Source: Pedobacter arcticus A12
GTDB taxonomy: Bacteria; Bacteroidota; Bacteroidia; Sphingobacteriales; Sphingobacteriaceae
Assembly: GCF_000302595.1 (NCBI RefSeq)
Contig: NZ_JH947126.1
Span: 773,223 to 837,222 of the forward strand
DNA length: 64,000 nt
Direction of reading: 5' to 3'
Numbering within the stretch: position 1 is the stretch's first letter; every line of letters starts with the position of its first letter. Positions 54,728 through 64,000 of the stretch are shown piece after piece. The notes beneath the pieces are model-generated. The model saw only the letters and a list, made by a program, of their open reading frames with translations, had not been told where the DNA came from and did no database searches. The position numbers were made by a program, and so were the translations under genes.

Positions 54728-55213
54728 TTAACTAGTTTTAACGTGATCAAGAATTTTTAAAGAAATTTTCTGATCATTATCTCCGGTAACTTCTTTCACT
54801 TTTTCTATACCGTAAAATCGAATAATCTCGCTTTTTTCTCCTTCGTTCCCTCGTTCAAATACTCTTTTTATAACGGATTTAAATTGCTTACTCCAATTTA
54901 TTTTCTCTATATCAGTATCCCAAAAAAGAGCGTTTCTAAGCAGAGAAAGATTTGGTCGATTTTCTAGTTTCAATTTTTCTTTCCCTATCTCATAATAAGC
55001 CTGCAAAACAAGCATAGTTCCTTCTTCGAACTCCAATGCTTTATCTATTTTTAGAGATAAAGCTGGCGTAATACCGCGTCTCCCTTTCGTGATTTCATTT
55101 AAGGTCTGTGGGTATTCTTTTAGAGAGATTGCAAAAGGCGCTTTTTTAAGTTTTCTTTTCTTCAACTCTCTTTCCAATACTATTCCAGGGTGTATACCTT
55201 TATATTTATCCAT
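54728..55213 (-). CDS. XRE-type HTH protein with DUF6922-like C-terminal domain (antitoxin-like)
   Basis: This 161-residue protein starts at 55213 (DKYKGIHPGIVLERELKKR); ATG 55225 is an alternative. Residues 1-75 form a HigA-like helix-turn-helix (SLKEYPQTLNEITKGRRGIT, PALSLKIDKALEF). Residues 85-140 carry RNALFWDTDIEKINW and KRVFERGNEGEKSEIIRFYG, which fits a DUF6922-type domain. It probably binds DNA at the upstream palindrome and neutralises the AbiEii-like protein. It is not the winged-helix AbiEi antitoxin of the classic pair. Confidence 0.75.
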   Translation of the reverse strand: MDKYKGIHPGIVLERELKKRKLKKAPFAISLKEYPQTLNEITKGRRGITPALSLKIDKALEFEEGTMLVLQAYYEIGKEKLKLENRPNLSLLRNALFWDTDIEKINWSKQFKSVIKRVFERGNEGEKSEIIRFYGIEKVKEVTGDNDQKISLKILDHVKTS

Positions 55214-55228
55214 TACGATTTGCATATT

Positions 55229-55250
55229 CAAATATAAACAAATTTGTTTA
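55229..55250 (-). promoter_or_regulatory. Operator-like palindrome and -7 box of the antitoxin unit
   Basis: A perfect 16 bp palindrome TAAACAAATTTGTTTA at 55235-55250 overlaps TATATTTG (55229-55236, minus strand), an exact match to the Bacteroidota TAnnTTTG box. It lies about 15 nt before the possible start at 55213, well placed for autorepression by the XRE protein. No -33 TTG is obvious at standard spacing. Confidence 0.45.
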
Positions 55251-55533
55251 CATTATAAGTGTAATATTTATCTCGTTAATCTTTGAATAAGTACTTTAAA
55301 TAACCCAAAGATTACTACAAAAACAAGTTCAAAATCCTTTTCCAAGGTGTGAATCATGTAACATATTCAACTAGTTATGTAATTCTTATCATAAGCAGAA
55401 TCCCACCTTTATAATGTTACGCAGAGCCTGTTGCATTTTCATAAGTAGATGAAAAACATATCACAAAACATCTAATATCTTTTGACACTTGGTAACGGTC
55501 GGCACAAAAGAGCAATTTCAATAAAAAAATCTC
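55251..55533. other. Divergent promoter region between the antitoxin unit and the HAD gene
   Basis: About 280 nt of AT-rich sequence separates the two divergent units. TATCTTTTG near 55479-55487 resembles a -7 box with one extra T, upstream of the fermentation/stress block. No coding ORF or RNA gene is seen. Confidence 0.35.
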
Positions 55534-56172
55534 ATGGTTAATAAAAATCCTATTACAACTTTATTTTTGGATATCGGAGGTGTTTTGCTTTCCGACGGAT
55601 GGGATCATTACGCCCGGCAAGATGCGGCTAAAGAATTCAAGCTTAATTACGATGAAATGGAGGAACGCCATCGCCTCAATTTTGAAACCTACGAACTTGG
55701 TCAAATGACATTGGCAACATATTTAGAACGTGTGGTCTTTTACCAAAAAAGAGATTTTTCACTGGATGACTTTAAAACGTTCATGTTTCAACAATCCCTT
55801 CCTCATCCTGAAATGATTTCACTCTTCATCCATTTAAAGAAAAAATACGGTTTAAAAGTCGGGGTCATTAGTAATGAAGCCAGAGAACTCAACGAATATC
55901 GAATAAAGAATTTTAAACTGAATGAGTTCGTCGACTTTTTTGTTTCTTCTTCTTTTGTGAATCTGCGAAAGCCAGATGTAGCTATTTTTAGTCTGGCAAT
56001 AGATATCGCTCAAATAAACCCAAGTGAGAGCATTTACATAGATAACCAGCCCCTATTTGTGGAGATTGGAAGAGGTTTTGGAATGAAGGGCATCTCTCAT
56101 ATTGATTATAAATCTACAGTCGAAAAATTAAAAGAATTCGGCTTAAATCTAACCCAAACTACCCATGGATAA
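55534..56172 (+). CDS. HAD-IA superfamily hydrolase
   Basis: This 212-residue phosphatase-like protein has the HAD motifs: motif I FLDIGGVLLSDG (Asp nucleophile, with the second Asp replaced by Gly as in YihX-like members), motif II VGVISNEA, the Lys in NLRKPDVAIF and motif IV SIYIDNQPLFVE. It likely dephosphorylates a sugar phosphate or related metabolite. Its last 8 nt overlap the start of acetate kinase, so the two are co-translated. Confidence 0.87.
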   Translation: MVNKNPITTLFLDIGGVLLSDGWDHYARQDAAKEFKLNYDEMEERHRLNFETYELGQMTLATYLERVVFYQKRDFSLDDFKTFMFQQSLPHPEMISLFIHLKKKYGLKVGVISNEARELNEYRIKNFKLNEFVDFFVSSSFVNLRKPDVAIFSLAIDIAQINPSESIYIDNQPLFVEIGRGFGMKGISHIDYKSTVEKLKEFGLNLTQTTHG

Positions 56173-57367
56173 TTTGCCACGAAACTGTTTGCTAACCATA
56201 AATGGAGGTTCATCGAGCATAAAATACGCCCTTTACGAAATAAAAGAACCTCTTAATCAATTGCTTTCTGGCGAAATGGAAGGCATTTGGAGTGGGCAAG
56301 CTCAACTTCATTTCACACACGCTAATGGAGTTAAAAATCATCATATCGATATCCCCGTAACCAACCACACCGAAGCTGCAGAATGGCTGTTTAATTGGCT
56401 CCAAAAAGAAACCGAGTATATCAAAGTAACGGCGATAGGTCACCGAATAGTGCAGGGTATGAAGCACACGGCTCCTGAAAAAATTACCGATGAATTTTTA
56501 GCGCAATTGAAAGCAATCAGTGCTTTTGACCCAGAACATTTACCTGCGGAAATTGAATTGATTGAAGTGTTTAGAAAGCGTTATCCGGATGTAGATCAGG
56601 TTGCTTGTTTTGACACGTATTTCCATACTTCCATGCCGGCAATTGCCAAGCTAGTTCCTATCCCCAGAAAATATCGTAACAAAGGCATCAAAAGATATGG
56701 TTTTCACGGACTTTCCTACGCATATCTGTTGCAAGAATTTGAACGAATCGCAGGTACCGAAAAATCGAAAGGAAAAATAATCGTGGCTCACTTGGGTAGT
56801 GGTGCAAGTATGGTCGCTATTAAAAATGGAAAAAGTATAGATACCAGTATGGGTTTTACGCCTGCATCGGGTTTAACTATGAGCACTCGGACAGGAGATC
56901 TTGATCCAGGCGTTGCATGGTATTTACAGCAATTCGAAAAGTTGAGTCCTGCCCAATTTAACCACATGGTCAACCATGAATCTGGGTTACTCGCTATTTC
57001 AGGGACTACCGCTGATATGCAACAGCTACTTAAAATTCAGCAACAAGATTCAAGAGCAACTGAGGCTGTTGATTTTTTTTGCTACCAATGCATCAAATGG
57101 ATAGGTGCTTTTACCGCAGTGTTAGGTGGCTTGGATACCTTGATATTTTCAGGAGGAATTGGCGAGCATTCGCCAGAAGTGAGAAGTAAAATTTGTGATG
57201 GTTTGGAGTTTCTGGGAATTGAACTAGATGAAGTGCATAATATGAATAACACCACCATCATATCTACAGAAAAAAGTAGAACACCGGTGTATATGATGCA
57301 CACTAATGAGGAATTAATGATAGCACAACTGGTTTGTGATACTTTGAAATATAATATTAAACAATAA
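56165..57367 (+). CDS. ackA: Acetate kinase
   Basis: This 400-residue enzyme converts acetyl phosphate and ADP to acetate and ATP. Family motifs are present: NGGSSSIKYALYE at the N-terminus, DTYFHTSMPAIAK with the catalytic Asp, KRYGFHGLSYAY, the phosphate loop VAHLGSGASMVAIKNGKS, STRTGDLDPGVAWYL and FSGGIGEHSPEVR. The length is normal. It lies between the HAD gene (8 nt overlap) and the phosphoketolase gene (6 nt gap), forming the acetyl-phosphate branch with it. Confidence 0.96.
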   Translation: MDNLPRNCLLTINGGSSSIKYALYEIKEPLNQLLSGEMEGIWSGQAQLHFTHANGVKNHHIDIPVTNHTEAAEWLFNWLQKETEYIKVTAIGHRIVQGMKHTAPEKITDEFLAQLKAISAFDPEHLPAEIELIEVFRKRYPDVDQVACFDTYFHTSMPAIAKLVPIPRKYRNKGIKRYGFHGLSYAYLLQEFERIAGTEKSKGKIIVAHLGSGASMVAIKNGKSIDTSMGFTPASGLTMSTRTGDLDPGVAWYLQQFEKLSPAQFNHMVNHESGLLAISGTTADMQQLLKIQQQDSRATEAVDFFCYQCIKWIGAFTAVLGGLDTLIFSGGIGEHSPEVRSKICDGLEFLGIELDEVHNMNNTTIISTEKSRTPVYMMHTNEELMIAQLVCDTLKYNIKQ

Positions 57368-57373
57368 ATACCC

Positions 57374-59767
57374 ATGGAAGTAGAAATAATTGATCAAGAG
57401 CTTGAAGCACTAACGCCCGATTTATTACAAAAAATGAATGCCTATTGGCGAGCAGCTAATTATCTTTCCGTAGGGCAAATCTATTTATATGACAACCCTC
57501 TTTTAAAAGAACCTTTAAAACTTGCTCATGTAAAACCACTTGTTGTAGGTCATTGGGGTACAACTCCCGGACAAAATTTTATCTACGTTCATTTAAATCG
57601 TGTAATCAAAAAATACGATTTAGATATGTTTTATGTCGCAGGCCCAGGTCACGGCGGACCTGCAATTGTGGGGAATGTTTATTTGGAAGGCACATGGACA
57701 GAAATTTATCCTGAGTTTACACAAGACGAAGCTGGCTTAAAACATTTATTTACTAAATTTTCGTTCCCTGGCGGGATTTCAAGTCACGTTGCGCCAACTA
57801 CGCCTGGCTCGATACATGAAGGTGGCGAGTTAGGTTATTCGTTAAGTCATGCCTTTGGGGCAGCCTTTGATAATCCAGAATTAATTATAGCCTGTGTTAT
57901 TGGAGACGGCGAAGCCGAAACTGGCCCATTGGCAACTGCGTGGCATTCTAACAAATTTTTAAACCCCATTACGGATGGCGCAGTACTACCAATTTTGCAC
58001 CTAAACGGATATAAAATAAGCAATCCTACACTGCTTGCTAGAATAGACCATGAGGAATTAGAAAAGTTTTTAGAAGGCTGTGGCTGGACACCCTACTTTG
58101 TGGAAGGCGATGACCCCGAAAAAATGCACCAACTAATGGCTAGCGTGTTAGACGAAGCTGTCGAAAACATCAAATCGCATCAGGAATATGCCAGAACACA
58201 TAACGACAATACCCGCCCGCGTTGGCCTATGATTGTAGTAAAATCGCCAAAAGGATGGACTGGTCCAAAAGAAGTGGATGGTTTGCCCAATGAAGGGACT
58301 TTCCGTTCTCACCAAGTTCCTATTTTAGTTGATCCAAAACATCCAGATCATCTGAAACAATTGGAAAGCTGGATGAGAAGTTACAAACCAGAAGAATTAT
58401 TTGATGAAAACGGAACGTTAATTCCAGAATTGCAAGAGCTCGCACCAAAAGGCGACAAGCGCATGGGTGCCAATCCACATACCAATGGTGGTGTTTTATT
58501 ACAAAACCTTTGTATGCCCGATTTTAGAATTCATGCGGTAGATATTCCTTCACCAGGAGAAGTAGTGCTGGGCGATACACCAATTTTAGGGAAGTTTTTA
58601 AGAGATATTGTTAAGCTTAACAGAAATAATTTTCGTGTTTTTGGTCCGGATGAAACACTGTCTAATTTATTAGGGGCTGTTTTTGAAGTGAGCAACCGCC
58701 AATGGGACGCAAAAGAAGAAGAAAATGATGAGTTTTTAGCACCTTCAGGGCGAATAATGGATTCGCAATTGAGCGAACACCAATGCCAAGGATGGCTAGA
58801 AGGCTATTTGTTAACCGGAAGGCATGGTCTTTTTAATAGCTATGAGGCTTTTATCCGCATTGTCGATTCGATGTTCAGTCAACATGCTAAATGGTTAAAA
58901 GTAACTAAAGAATTGCCTTGGAGACGTCCGATAGCTTCATTAAACTACCTTTTAGCTTCCCACGTGTGGCAACAAGATCATAATGGTTTTACCCATCAAG
59001 ATCCTGGATTTTTAGATCATGTTATCAATAAAAAAGCCGATATCGTAAGGGTTTATTTACCGCCAGATGCTAATTGCTTACTATCTGTTTTTGATCATTG
59101 TTTGCGAAGCAGAAATTATGTGAATGTGGTGGTTGCTGGTAAACATCCGCTGCCACAATGGCTAAATATGGATGCCGCAATCATACATTGTACACAAGGT
59201 ATTGGAATTTGGAAATGGGCTAGCAACGATCAGGATTCTGAACCGGATGTTATTTTGGCCAGCTGTGGAGACACCCCTACTTTAGAGGTAATGGCAGCAG
59301 TGTCAATTCTTCGGGAACATTTGCCTGATTTAAAAGTTCGTGTGGTTAACGTGGTTGATTTGATGAAATTACAATCTGCAAGCGAGCATCCACACGGTTT
59401 AAGCGATGCGGATTATGATTCGTTATTTACCAAGGACAAACATATTGTTTTTGCTTTCCATGGTTATCCATGGTTAGTGCATCGCTTAACTTATCGCAGA
59501 ACCAATCGCAACCTTCACGTAAGAGGTTATAAAGAAGAAGGAACCATTACCACACCTTTTGATATAAGAGTGCAAAACGACATCGATAGGTTTCATTTGG
59601 TTCAGGATGTAGTAGATCGTGTGCCTAATTTAGGTGCAAAAGGCGACTATTTAAAACAAATGATGAAGGATAAACTGATTCAGCATAAACATTTTATTGA
59701 TGTTCATGGTGAAGATATGCCAGAGATAGTAAACTGGAAATGGACGGCAATTGAACGGAAAAAATGA
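57374..59767 (+). CDS. xfp: Phosphoketolase (xylulose-5-phosphate/fructose-6-phosphate)
   Basis: This 797-residue thiamine-diphosphate enzyme splits xylulose 5-phosphate (and often fructose 6-phosphate) into acetyl phosphate and a triose or tetrose phosphate. Motifs: [19 protein letters not shown] at the start, [12 protein letters not shown], the TPP site [35 protein letters not shown] and the C-terminal [18 protein letters not shown]. With acetate kinase next door it allows ATP formation without the lower glycolytic steps. It is 6 nt after ackA and 34 nt before the aldolase gene. Confidence 0.96.
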   Translation: MEVEIIDQELEALTPDLLQKMNAYWRAANYLSVGQIYLYDNPLLKEPLKLAHVKPLVVGHWGTTPGQNFIYVHLNRVIKKYDLDMFYVAGPGHGGPAIVGNVYLEGTWTEIYPEFTQDEAGLKHLFTKFSFPGGISSHVAPTTPGSIHEGGELGYSLSHAFGAAFDNPELIIACVIGDGEAETGPLATAWHSNKFLNPITDGAVLPILHLNGYKISNPTLLARIDHEELEKFLEGCGWTPYFVEGDDPEKMHQLMASVLDEAVENIKSHQEYARTHNDNTRPRWPMIVVKSPKGWTGPKEVDGLPNEGTFRSHQVPILVDPKHPDHLKQLESWMRSYKPEELFDENGTLIPELQELAPKGDKRMGANPHTNGGVLLQNLCMPDFRIHAVDIPSPGEVVLGDTPILGKFLRDIVKLNRNNFRVFGPDETLSNLLGAVFEVSNRQWDAKEEENDEFLAPSGRIMDSQLSEHQCQGWLEGYLLTGRHGLFNSYEAFIRIVDSMFSQHAKWLKVTKELPWRRPIASLNYLLASHVWQQDHNGFTHQDPGFLDHVINKKADIVRVYLPPDANCLLSVFDHCLRSRNYVNVVVAGKHPLPQWLNMDAAIIHCTQGIGIWKWASNDQDSEPDVILASCGDTPTLEVMAAVSILREHLPDLKVRVVNVVDLMKLQSASEHPHGLSDADYDSLFTKDKHIVFAFHGYPWLVHRLTYRRTNRNLHVRGYKEEGTITTPFDIRVQNDIDRFHLVQDVVDRVPNLGAKGDYLKQMMKDKLIQHKHFIDVHGEDMPEIVNWKWTAIERKK

Positions 59768-59801
59768 TATTTTGACTAATAAATGAAAAAAAATCCTAGC
59801 A

Positions 59802-60839
59802 ATGCATAAACAAATTTTGATAGCTACTGTAACCAAATTATTTGAAAATAATAAAGGATTACTGGCGATGGATGAAAGTATAGTAACCTGTAATAAACGC
59901 TTTGCTAAATTGGGTATTCCGCAAACAGTAGAGATGCGGAGAAAATACCGTGAACTACTTATAACCACCCCCGGCCTTAATGAAAGCATAAGCGGAGCGA
60001 TTTTGTTTGATGAAACTAGCAGACAGCAAAAAGCAGATGGTACTCCTTTCATCAAAATTCTGATAGATGCAGGCATTGTCCCCGGAATTAAGGTGGATAT
60101 AGGAGCTAAACCATTGGCGGGGTTTCCCGGTGAGAAAGTAACGGAAGGGCTTGACGGCTTACGTAAGCGACTGGTAGAATACCAAGAAATGGGCGCTCGT
60201 TTCGCTAAATGGCGGGCGGTTTTAACTATTGGCGATGGCATTCCTAGCTCCGCTTGCATTGAAGCGAACGCACATTCTTTAGCCCGATATGCAGCCTTGT
60301 GTCAGGAAGTAGGTTTGGTGCCTATTGTAGAGCCGGAGGTAATGATGTTGGGAGACCATTCGTTAGCCCAATGCCGGCAAGTAACTTCCGATGTGCTCAA
60401 CCACGTATTTGCGCAACTTCATCAACAAAAAGTATTACTGGAAGGAATAATTTTGAAGCCGAATATGGTAATTTCTGGATCGGAAAACAAAAAACACCAT
60501 AGCATTGAAGAGGTCGCAGAAGCCACGATAAATTGTTTGCTAGAATCAGTTCCTGCAAATGTTCCGGGAATTGCATTTCTATCGGGCGGGCAATCAGCAG
60601 AAGAAGCAACGGCCAATTTGAATGCAATGAACAGATTATATAAATCTAAAGTACCGTGGAAACTTACATTTTCATTTGGCAGAGCGTTACAACAACCCAC
60701 TTTGGAGATTTGGAAAGGCGATGACGCAACTGTTGTAACAGCACAAAAAGCATTATATCACAGAGCTAAATGTAACGCAGCTGCAACTCGTGGAGAATAT
60801 GATGTTTCCATGGAAAATGATTCAATTACCAATCACTAA
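59802..60839 (+). CDS. Class I fructose-bisphosphate aldolase
   Basis: This 345-residue protein is the class I (Schiff-base) aldolase of the animal/plant type, also found in some bacteria. Motifs: NNKGLLAMDESIVTCNKRF, ETSRQQKADGTPF, RFAKWRAVLTIGDG, and the lysine of the imine in LEGIILKPNMVISGSE; the tail GRALQQPTLEIWKG is typical. It cleaves fructose 1,6-bisphosphate to triose phosphates, and fits next to phosphoketolase in re-routing sugar phosphates. It ends with NDSITNH rather than the C-terminal Tyr seen in animal enzymes. Confidence 0.94.
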   Translation: MHKQILIATVTKLFENNKGLLAMDESIVTCNKRFAKLGIPQTVEMRRKYRELLITTPGLNESISGAILFDETSRQQKADGTPFIKILIDAGIVPGIKVDIGAKPLAGFPGEKVTEGLDGLRKRLVEYQEMGARFAKWRAVLTIGDGIPSSACIEANAHSLARYAALCQEVGLVPIVEPEVMMLGDHSLAQCRQVTSDVLNHVFAQLHQQKVLLEGIILKPNMVISGSENKKHHSIEEVAEATINCLLESVPANVPGIAFLSGGQSAEEATANLNAMNRLYKSKVPWKLTFSFGRALQQPTLEIWKGDDATVVTAQKALYHRAKCNAAATRGEYDVSMENDSITNH

Positions 60840-61008
60840 ATCCCAAAGAGCAGTTGAGGAACACTATTCTAGATGCTTAAAAATTCAAGGATGAAGACAA
60901 TTCTTCAGCATCCAAAAGTGTGAAAGATGTAACTTAACTACATAATTGCGTAACAGGGCCATTAAACTATATGCTGAACTTTATCATTCACTAATTTAGG
61001 AAGACTGC

Positions 61009-61656
61009 ATGAAGAATGACCTCGATTTGGAAAAAGATATTCAGGATGCTTTCAAATGGGATCCATTATTGAAAACGGCAAAAATTACTGTACAGAGCCA
61101 TGATGGTCTGGTTAGCTTATCAGGAGTTGTTCAAAGTTATTTGATAAAACTTCAAGCAGAAAACATTACCAAAAGCATTGTGGGGGTAAAAGCAATTATA
61201 GAGCATATCACAGTGAAAACCGCTTCCGTGTCGGAAGATACAGACGAAGAAGTTGCTGATCAGGTGCTACATCATCTAAAATTAAATTGGCTTCCGCTTG
61301 ACTGTATTGATATAAAAGTAGAAAACGGACATGTCACTTTGGATGGCCATGTAAAGTACAACTTCCAAAAAGAAGACGCTAAAAAATCGGTTGGAAATGT
61401 AAAAGGGGTCAAAATTTTCACCAACAACCTCAAAATGGTGACAGAAACACCTGTTCAGCTTGAAAAACTGAGTATCGAGCAAGCGCTTTTACGATACTCG
61501 GCAACCTATGATCAAAACATACGTGTTTCCGCGGACGGCAACTTAGTATCACTTAAGGGCACAGTAAAATCACTCTATCAAAAAGAAGAAGCAGAAAAAA
61601 TTGCGTGGAATGGGCCGGGTGTGCTGGCTGTAAATAATGAGCTACTCATTGAGTAA
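61009..61656 (+). CDS. BON-domain protein with three BON domains
   Basis: This 215-residue protein consists of three BON modules: residues 5-70 (VQSHDGLVSLSGVVQSYLIK), 78-145 (IKVENGHVTLDGHVKYNFQK) and 150-215 (VSADGNLVSLKGTVKSLYQK). BON domains bind phospholipids or osmotic-stress proteins. No signal peptide or TM is seen, so it is probably cytoplasmic, unlike OsmY. It lies in the stress/fermentation block, on the same strand as the universal stress protein gene. Confidence 0.9.
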   Translation: MKNDLDLEKDIQDAFKWDPLLKTAKITVQSHDGLVSLSGVVQSYLIKLQAENITKSIVGVKAIIEHITVKTASVSEDTDEEVADQVLHHLKLNWLPLDCIDIKVENGHVTLDGHVKYNFQKEDAKKSVGNVKGVKIFTNNLKMVTETPVQLEKLSIEQALLRYSATYDQNIRVSADGNLVSLKGTVKSLYQKEEAEKIAWNGPGVLAVNNELLIE

Positions 61657-61748
61657 ATGATGTCCAATTTTATAGCATCCTTTGCAATCAGAAAAAAGTT
61701 CAAGCAATTTTAATAAAACAATTGTCTTTTTCACAGATCCATAACATT

Positions 61749-62630
61749 ATGAAAACGATAGCTGTACTAACAGATTTCTCTAAAACTGCAGAAAACGCCA
61801 CCATATACGCATTGCATTTAGCGGAACATCTTCAGGCTAATATTAAACTGTATCATTCTTTTTCAACGCCTTCAATCAACCCCCTGGGTATCCAAATGGT
61901 TTGGCCAAGAGAAAACGGAGTTGATTGGAAGGCGGACAATATGCGTCAGCTTGAACAACTTGTTGACGAATTAAAAAAAGAAGTATCAACCACAACAGCT
62001 ACGCACTTTAAACTAAAAATAGCGTATGAATGCTACGATGCTGATTTTGCCACATTTTTAAAAATGCTAGAGTTGGACCAATCAAATACAGTAATGCTGG
62101 TGTTGGGAAGTCACGAGAAAAGTGGATTAAGTTGGTTAACAGGCAACCATGTAAACGAGGTAATGGATCATGCTACTTTACCCCTGCTAGTTATTTCGGA
62201 AAATCAAAGGTTTGTAAAAATCAACAAAATCGCTTTCGCCACCGATTTAAGCACAACAGATATCGCTCAAATCCATTCATTAACTAGTTTAGCAAGTGCA
62301 TTTAAGGCGATTATTTTACTGACACATATTGCTGATGAATCTACCGATGAAAGCAAATTGCAGTTAAAGGTAGATTCACTTTTGAAACAGGTAACTGCGA
62401 AAGCAAATTATGCCAATGTTTATTACCGCGGTGTTAAAAAAGATGACATTATTGATGGATTAAATTGGATGATTGAAAATGGACAAATAGAAATGCTGGT
62501 ATTGGTTCATCGACATAAATCATTTTTCAAAGACCTATTTAACAGTAGTATAAGCAAAAAAATGGCGGTTACGAACGACGTTCCTTTGCTTATTTATCCA
62601 GCTCAAAACAGTTGTTTACCAGTTTTCTAA
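61749..62630 (+). CDS. Tandem universal stress protein (UspA family)
   Basis: This 293-residue protein, taken from ATG 61749, holds two UspA domains. The first (about 1-150) starts KTIAVLTDFSKTAENATIYAL and has VMLVLGSHEKSGLSWLTGNHV. The second (about 155-290) starts INKIAFATDLSTTD. ATP-binding glycines are partly preserved in the first domain. Such proteins help survival under hypoxia or starvation. A TTG nine codons upstream is a weaker start. It is encoded 51 nt before the P-type ATPase. Confidence 0.92.
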   Translation: MKTIAVLTDFSKTAENATIYALHLAEHLQANIKLYHSFSTPSINPLGIQMVWPRENGVDWKADNMRQLEQLVDELKKEVSTTTATHFKLKIAYECYDADFATFLKMLELDQSNTVMLVLGSHEKSGLSWLTGNHVNEVMDHATLPLLVISENQRFVKINKIAFATDLSTTDIAQIHSLTSLASAFKAIILLTHIADESTDESKLQLKVDSLLKQVTAKANYANVYYRGVKKDDIIDGLNWMIENGQIEMLVLVHRHKSFFKDLFNSSISKKMAVTNDVPLLIYPAQNSCLPVF

Positions 62631-62681
62631 AATTGGTCTATTAAAAAAATTATAAAAGGATATCAACACTGAAAACACCAT

Positions 62682-64000
62682 ATGGAAATTGAATATCCTA
62701 TAAAAGACGCTTATTCCTTAACTGCTGAATCGTTAGAAAAAACCTTATCAACTTCGAAAACGGAAGGCATATCTGATGCTGAAGCATTAAAGCGTACCAA
62801 ACATTTCGGACTCAACAGCTACAAAAGCCAAAAACAAAAAAGCCTGTGGCGCATGGCTTTAGAGCAATTCAATAGTCCTATTGTTTATCTTCTTTTTGTG
62901 GCGGCCTTTGCTTCTTTATATTTTAAAAATAACGTCGAAGCCATTACCATATTTATCGTGATTTTGATTAACGCCATCATCGGATTTTTTATGGAGTTGC
63001 AGGCTCGGAGTTCGATGAAAGCGCTACGAGAAATGGATGTCAGCTATTCCAAAGTCGTTAGAGATGGCAAAACCCTTGAAATTCCTTCCGAAAATCTTGT
63101 ACCTGGTGACCTGCTGTTGCTTGAAGCTGGAGATATGGTTTCTGGCGATGGACGAATTGTATTTTTAAATGCGCTTCAGGTAGATGAATCTTCACTTACG
63201 GGAGAGTCTTTTCCGGTTTTCAAAGCTGTCGAAATCCCAACTGAAAAAACAGAATCTGCCCATGCGCAAAATATGGTTTACAAAGGGACGGCTGTGCTTA
63301 ACGGAAATGCAAAAGTAATTGTTACGGGTATTGCGGAGGAAACAGCACTCGGAAAAATAAGTGAATTGGTGGGCAGTTCAATCTCTAAGAAAACGCCACT
63401 AGACCTTAAAATTAGCAGACTGACGAAAAAGCTGATTTGGATTACTTTGGTCATGACTACTTTATTCGCTGTTTCTGGCTTTATTGAAGGAAGACCGTGG
63501 TTACAAATTTTAAAAACTTCTATTGCGTTAGCTGTTGCTGCGTTCCCCGAAGGGCTTCCAATTGTGGTTACGGTAGCGCTGGCTTATGGAATGTTGCTGA
63601 TGGCCAAAAAGAATTCCATCGTAAAAAAACTCTCGTCGGTAGAAACGCTGGGTTCGGTAAATGTAATCCTAACCGATAAAACGGGAACGCTAACGGAAAA
63701 TAAGATTTATGTGGAGGTACTCTCCTTCCCTACTGAAGAAATTAGGGTTTCTATAAAAAACGGAACGCTAGAGTTTAAAGATGCAAAAATTGGACAAAGT
63801 CAATTGAACTTCGAGTTATTGGTAAGGATTGGTAGCCTTTGCAATAACGCACCGTTAGATCCATCGGCACATAACCAAAAATCTTATGGTGACCCAGTTG
63901 AAGTTTCACTTTTACTTTTGGCGGATGCTGCAGGGTTTCCCGCAAAAACGGCGGTCAATGAATTTAAAAGGATTTCCGAAATCCCTTTCAGTTCTAAGAG
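62682..64000 (+). CDS. P-type cation-transporting ATPase, partial (cut by window edge)
   Basis: From ATG 62682 the frame stays open to the window end (about 440 residues). Visible motifs: an N-terminal cation ATPase domain (LKRTKHFGLNSYKSQKQKS), the actuator SLTGES near residue 173, the PEGLP ion-binding motif in AAFPEGLPIVV, and the phosphorylation site DKTGTLT with Asp332. The PEGLP motif and order fit type II (Ca2+/Mg2+ or PMA1-like) pumps. It belongs to the co-directional stress block with the Usp and BON proteins. Confidence 0.93.
   Translation, partial: MEIEYPIKDAYSLTAESLEKTLSTSKTEGISDAEALKRTKHFGLNSYKSQKQKSLWRMALEQFNSPIVYLLFVAAFASLYFKNNVEAITIFIVILINAIIGFFMELQARSSMKALREMDVSYSKVVRDGKTLEIPSENLVPGDLLLLEAGDMVSGDGRIVFLNALQVDESSLTGESFPVFKAVEIPTEKTESAHAQNMVYKGTAVLNGNAKVIVTGIAEETALGKISELVGSSISKKTPLDLKISRLTKKLIWITLVMTTLFAVSGFIEGRPWLQILKTSIALAVAAFPEGLPIVVTVALAYGMLLMAKKNSIVKKLSSVETLGSVNVILTDKTGTLTENKIYVEVLSFPTEEIRVSIKNGTLEFKDAKIGQSQLNFELLVRIGSLCNNAPLDPSAHNQKSYGDPVEVSLLLLADAAGFPAKTAVNEFKRISEIPFSSK

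Noticed and set aside
1-64000. tRNA, rRNA, prophage or insertion-sequence genes
   Set aside because: None was recognised in intergenic DNA; the only transposase-like gene is the frameshifted RAYT.

Overview
The window is typical Bacteroidota DNA, most likely from a Pedobacter-like member of the Sphingobacteriaceae. It is AT-rich, carries a SusC/SusD pair, has lipoprotein signals with Cys near residue 20, includes Bacteroidota-typical families (GH92, GH106-like, DUF2807, LytTR regulators, DinB and RibD-like enzymes) and shows little Shine-Dalgarno sequence before its starts. The genus is an inference; no rRNA or tRNA gene was seen.

Positions 1-29876 are a large glycan-utilisation region. After the tail of a sugar MFS permease comes a co-directional run: SusC, SusD, a CBM9-like protein, divergent NagA- and NagB-like enzymes, a PhyH dioxygenase, a TIM-barrel isomerase-like protein, GH106-like rhamnosidase, GH28, GH92, PL8 lyase and GH88 unsaturated glucuronyl hydrolase. 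The PL8 protein keeps an N/H/Y/R tetrad and the GH88 protein keeps two Asp. Together they point to a uronic-acid polymer that is lysed outside or in the periplasm and then finished by GH88. A LacI regulator follows, bracketed by two nearly identical ~120 bp palindromic repeats. Next is a mirror-image satellite locus: an ExuT-like MFS with a second PhyH on the minus strand, divergent from an AraC regulator with a second TIM-barrel paralogue. A GH52-like beta-xylosidase and a SASA acetylesterase close the region.

Positions 30140-36420 hold a TolC/HlyD pair without its pump, a polysaccharide deacetylase with an in-frame 13-residue tandem repeat, an orphan BtrH_N/DUF4872 protein, and a REP-type transposase (RAYT) broken by a one-base frameshift. 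A REP-like element lies beyond its 3' end, and a 0.7 kb array of alternating 96/58 bp repeats lies beyond its 5' end.

Positions 36468-53589 are a mosaic of small single-domain genes: DUF4180, cupin, DoxX, two RibD-like reductases, two VOC, SRPBCC, three Crp/Fnr regulators, NAD(P)H-FMN reductase, LytS kinase, DUF2807, SnoaL, DinB, YceI, dihaem cytochrome c, GNAT, a Bor-like lipoprotein, membrane proteins and a LytTR regulator.

Positions 54073-55225 carry a two-gene toxin-antitoxin-like unit (XRE-type HTH protein plus AbiEii-type nucleotidyltransferase) with a perfect 16 bp palindrome at its promoter. Positions 55534-64000 form a compact fermentative/stress block: HAD phosphatase, acetate kinase, phosphoketolase, class I aldolase, triple-BON protein, tandem universal stress protein and a P-type cation ATPase cut by the window edge.

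The most unusual items are the duplicated PhyH/TIM-barrel pair tied to NagA/NagB-like enzymes, the RAYT/REP array, the palindromes around lacI, and the XRE/AbiEii unit.
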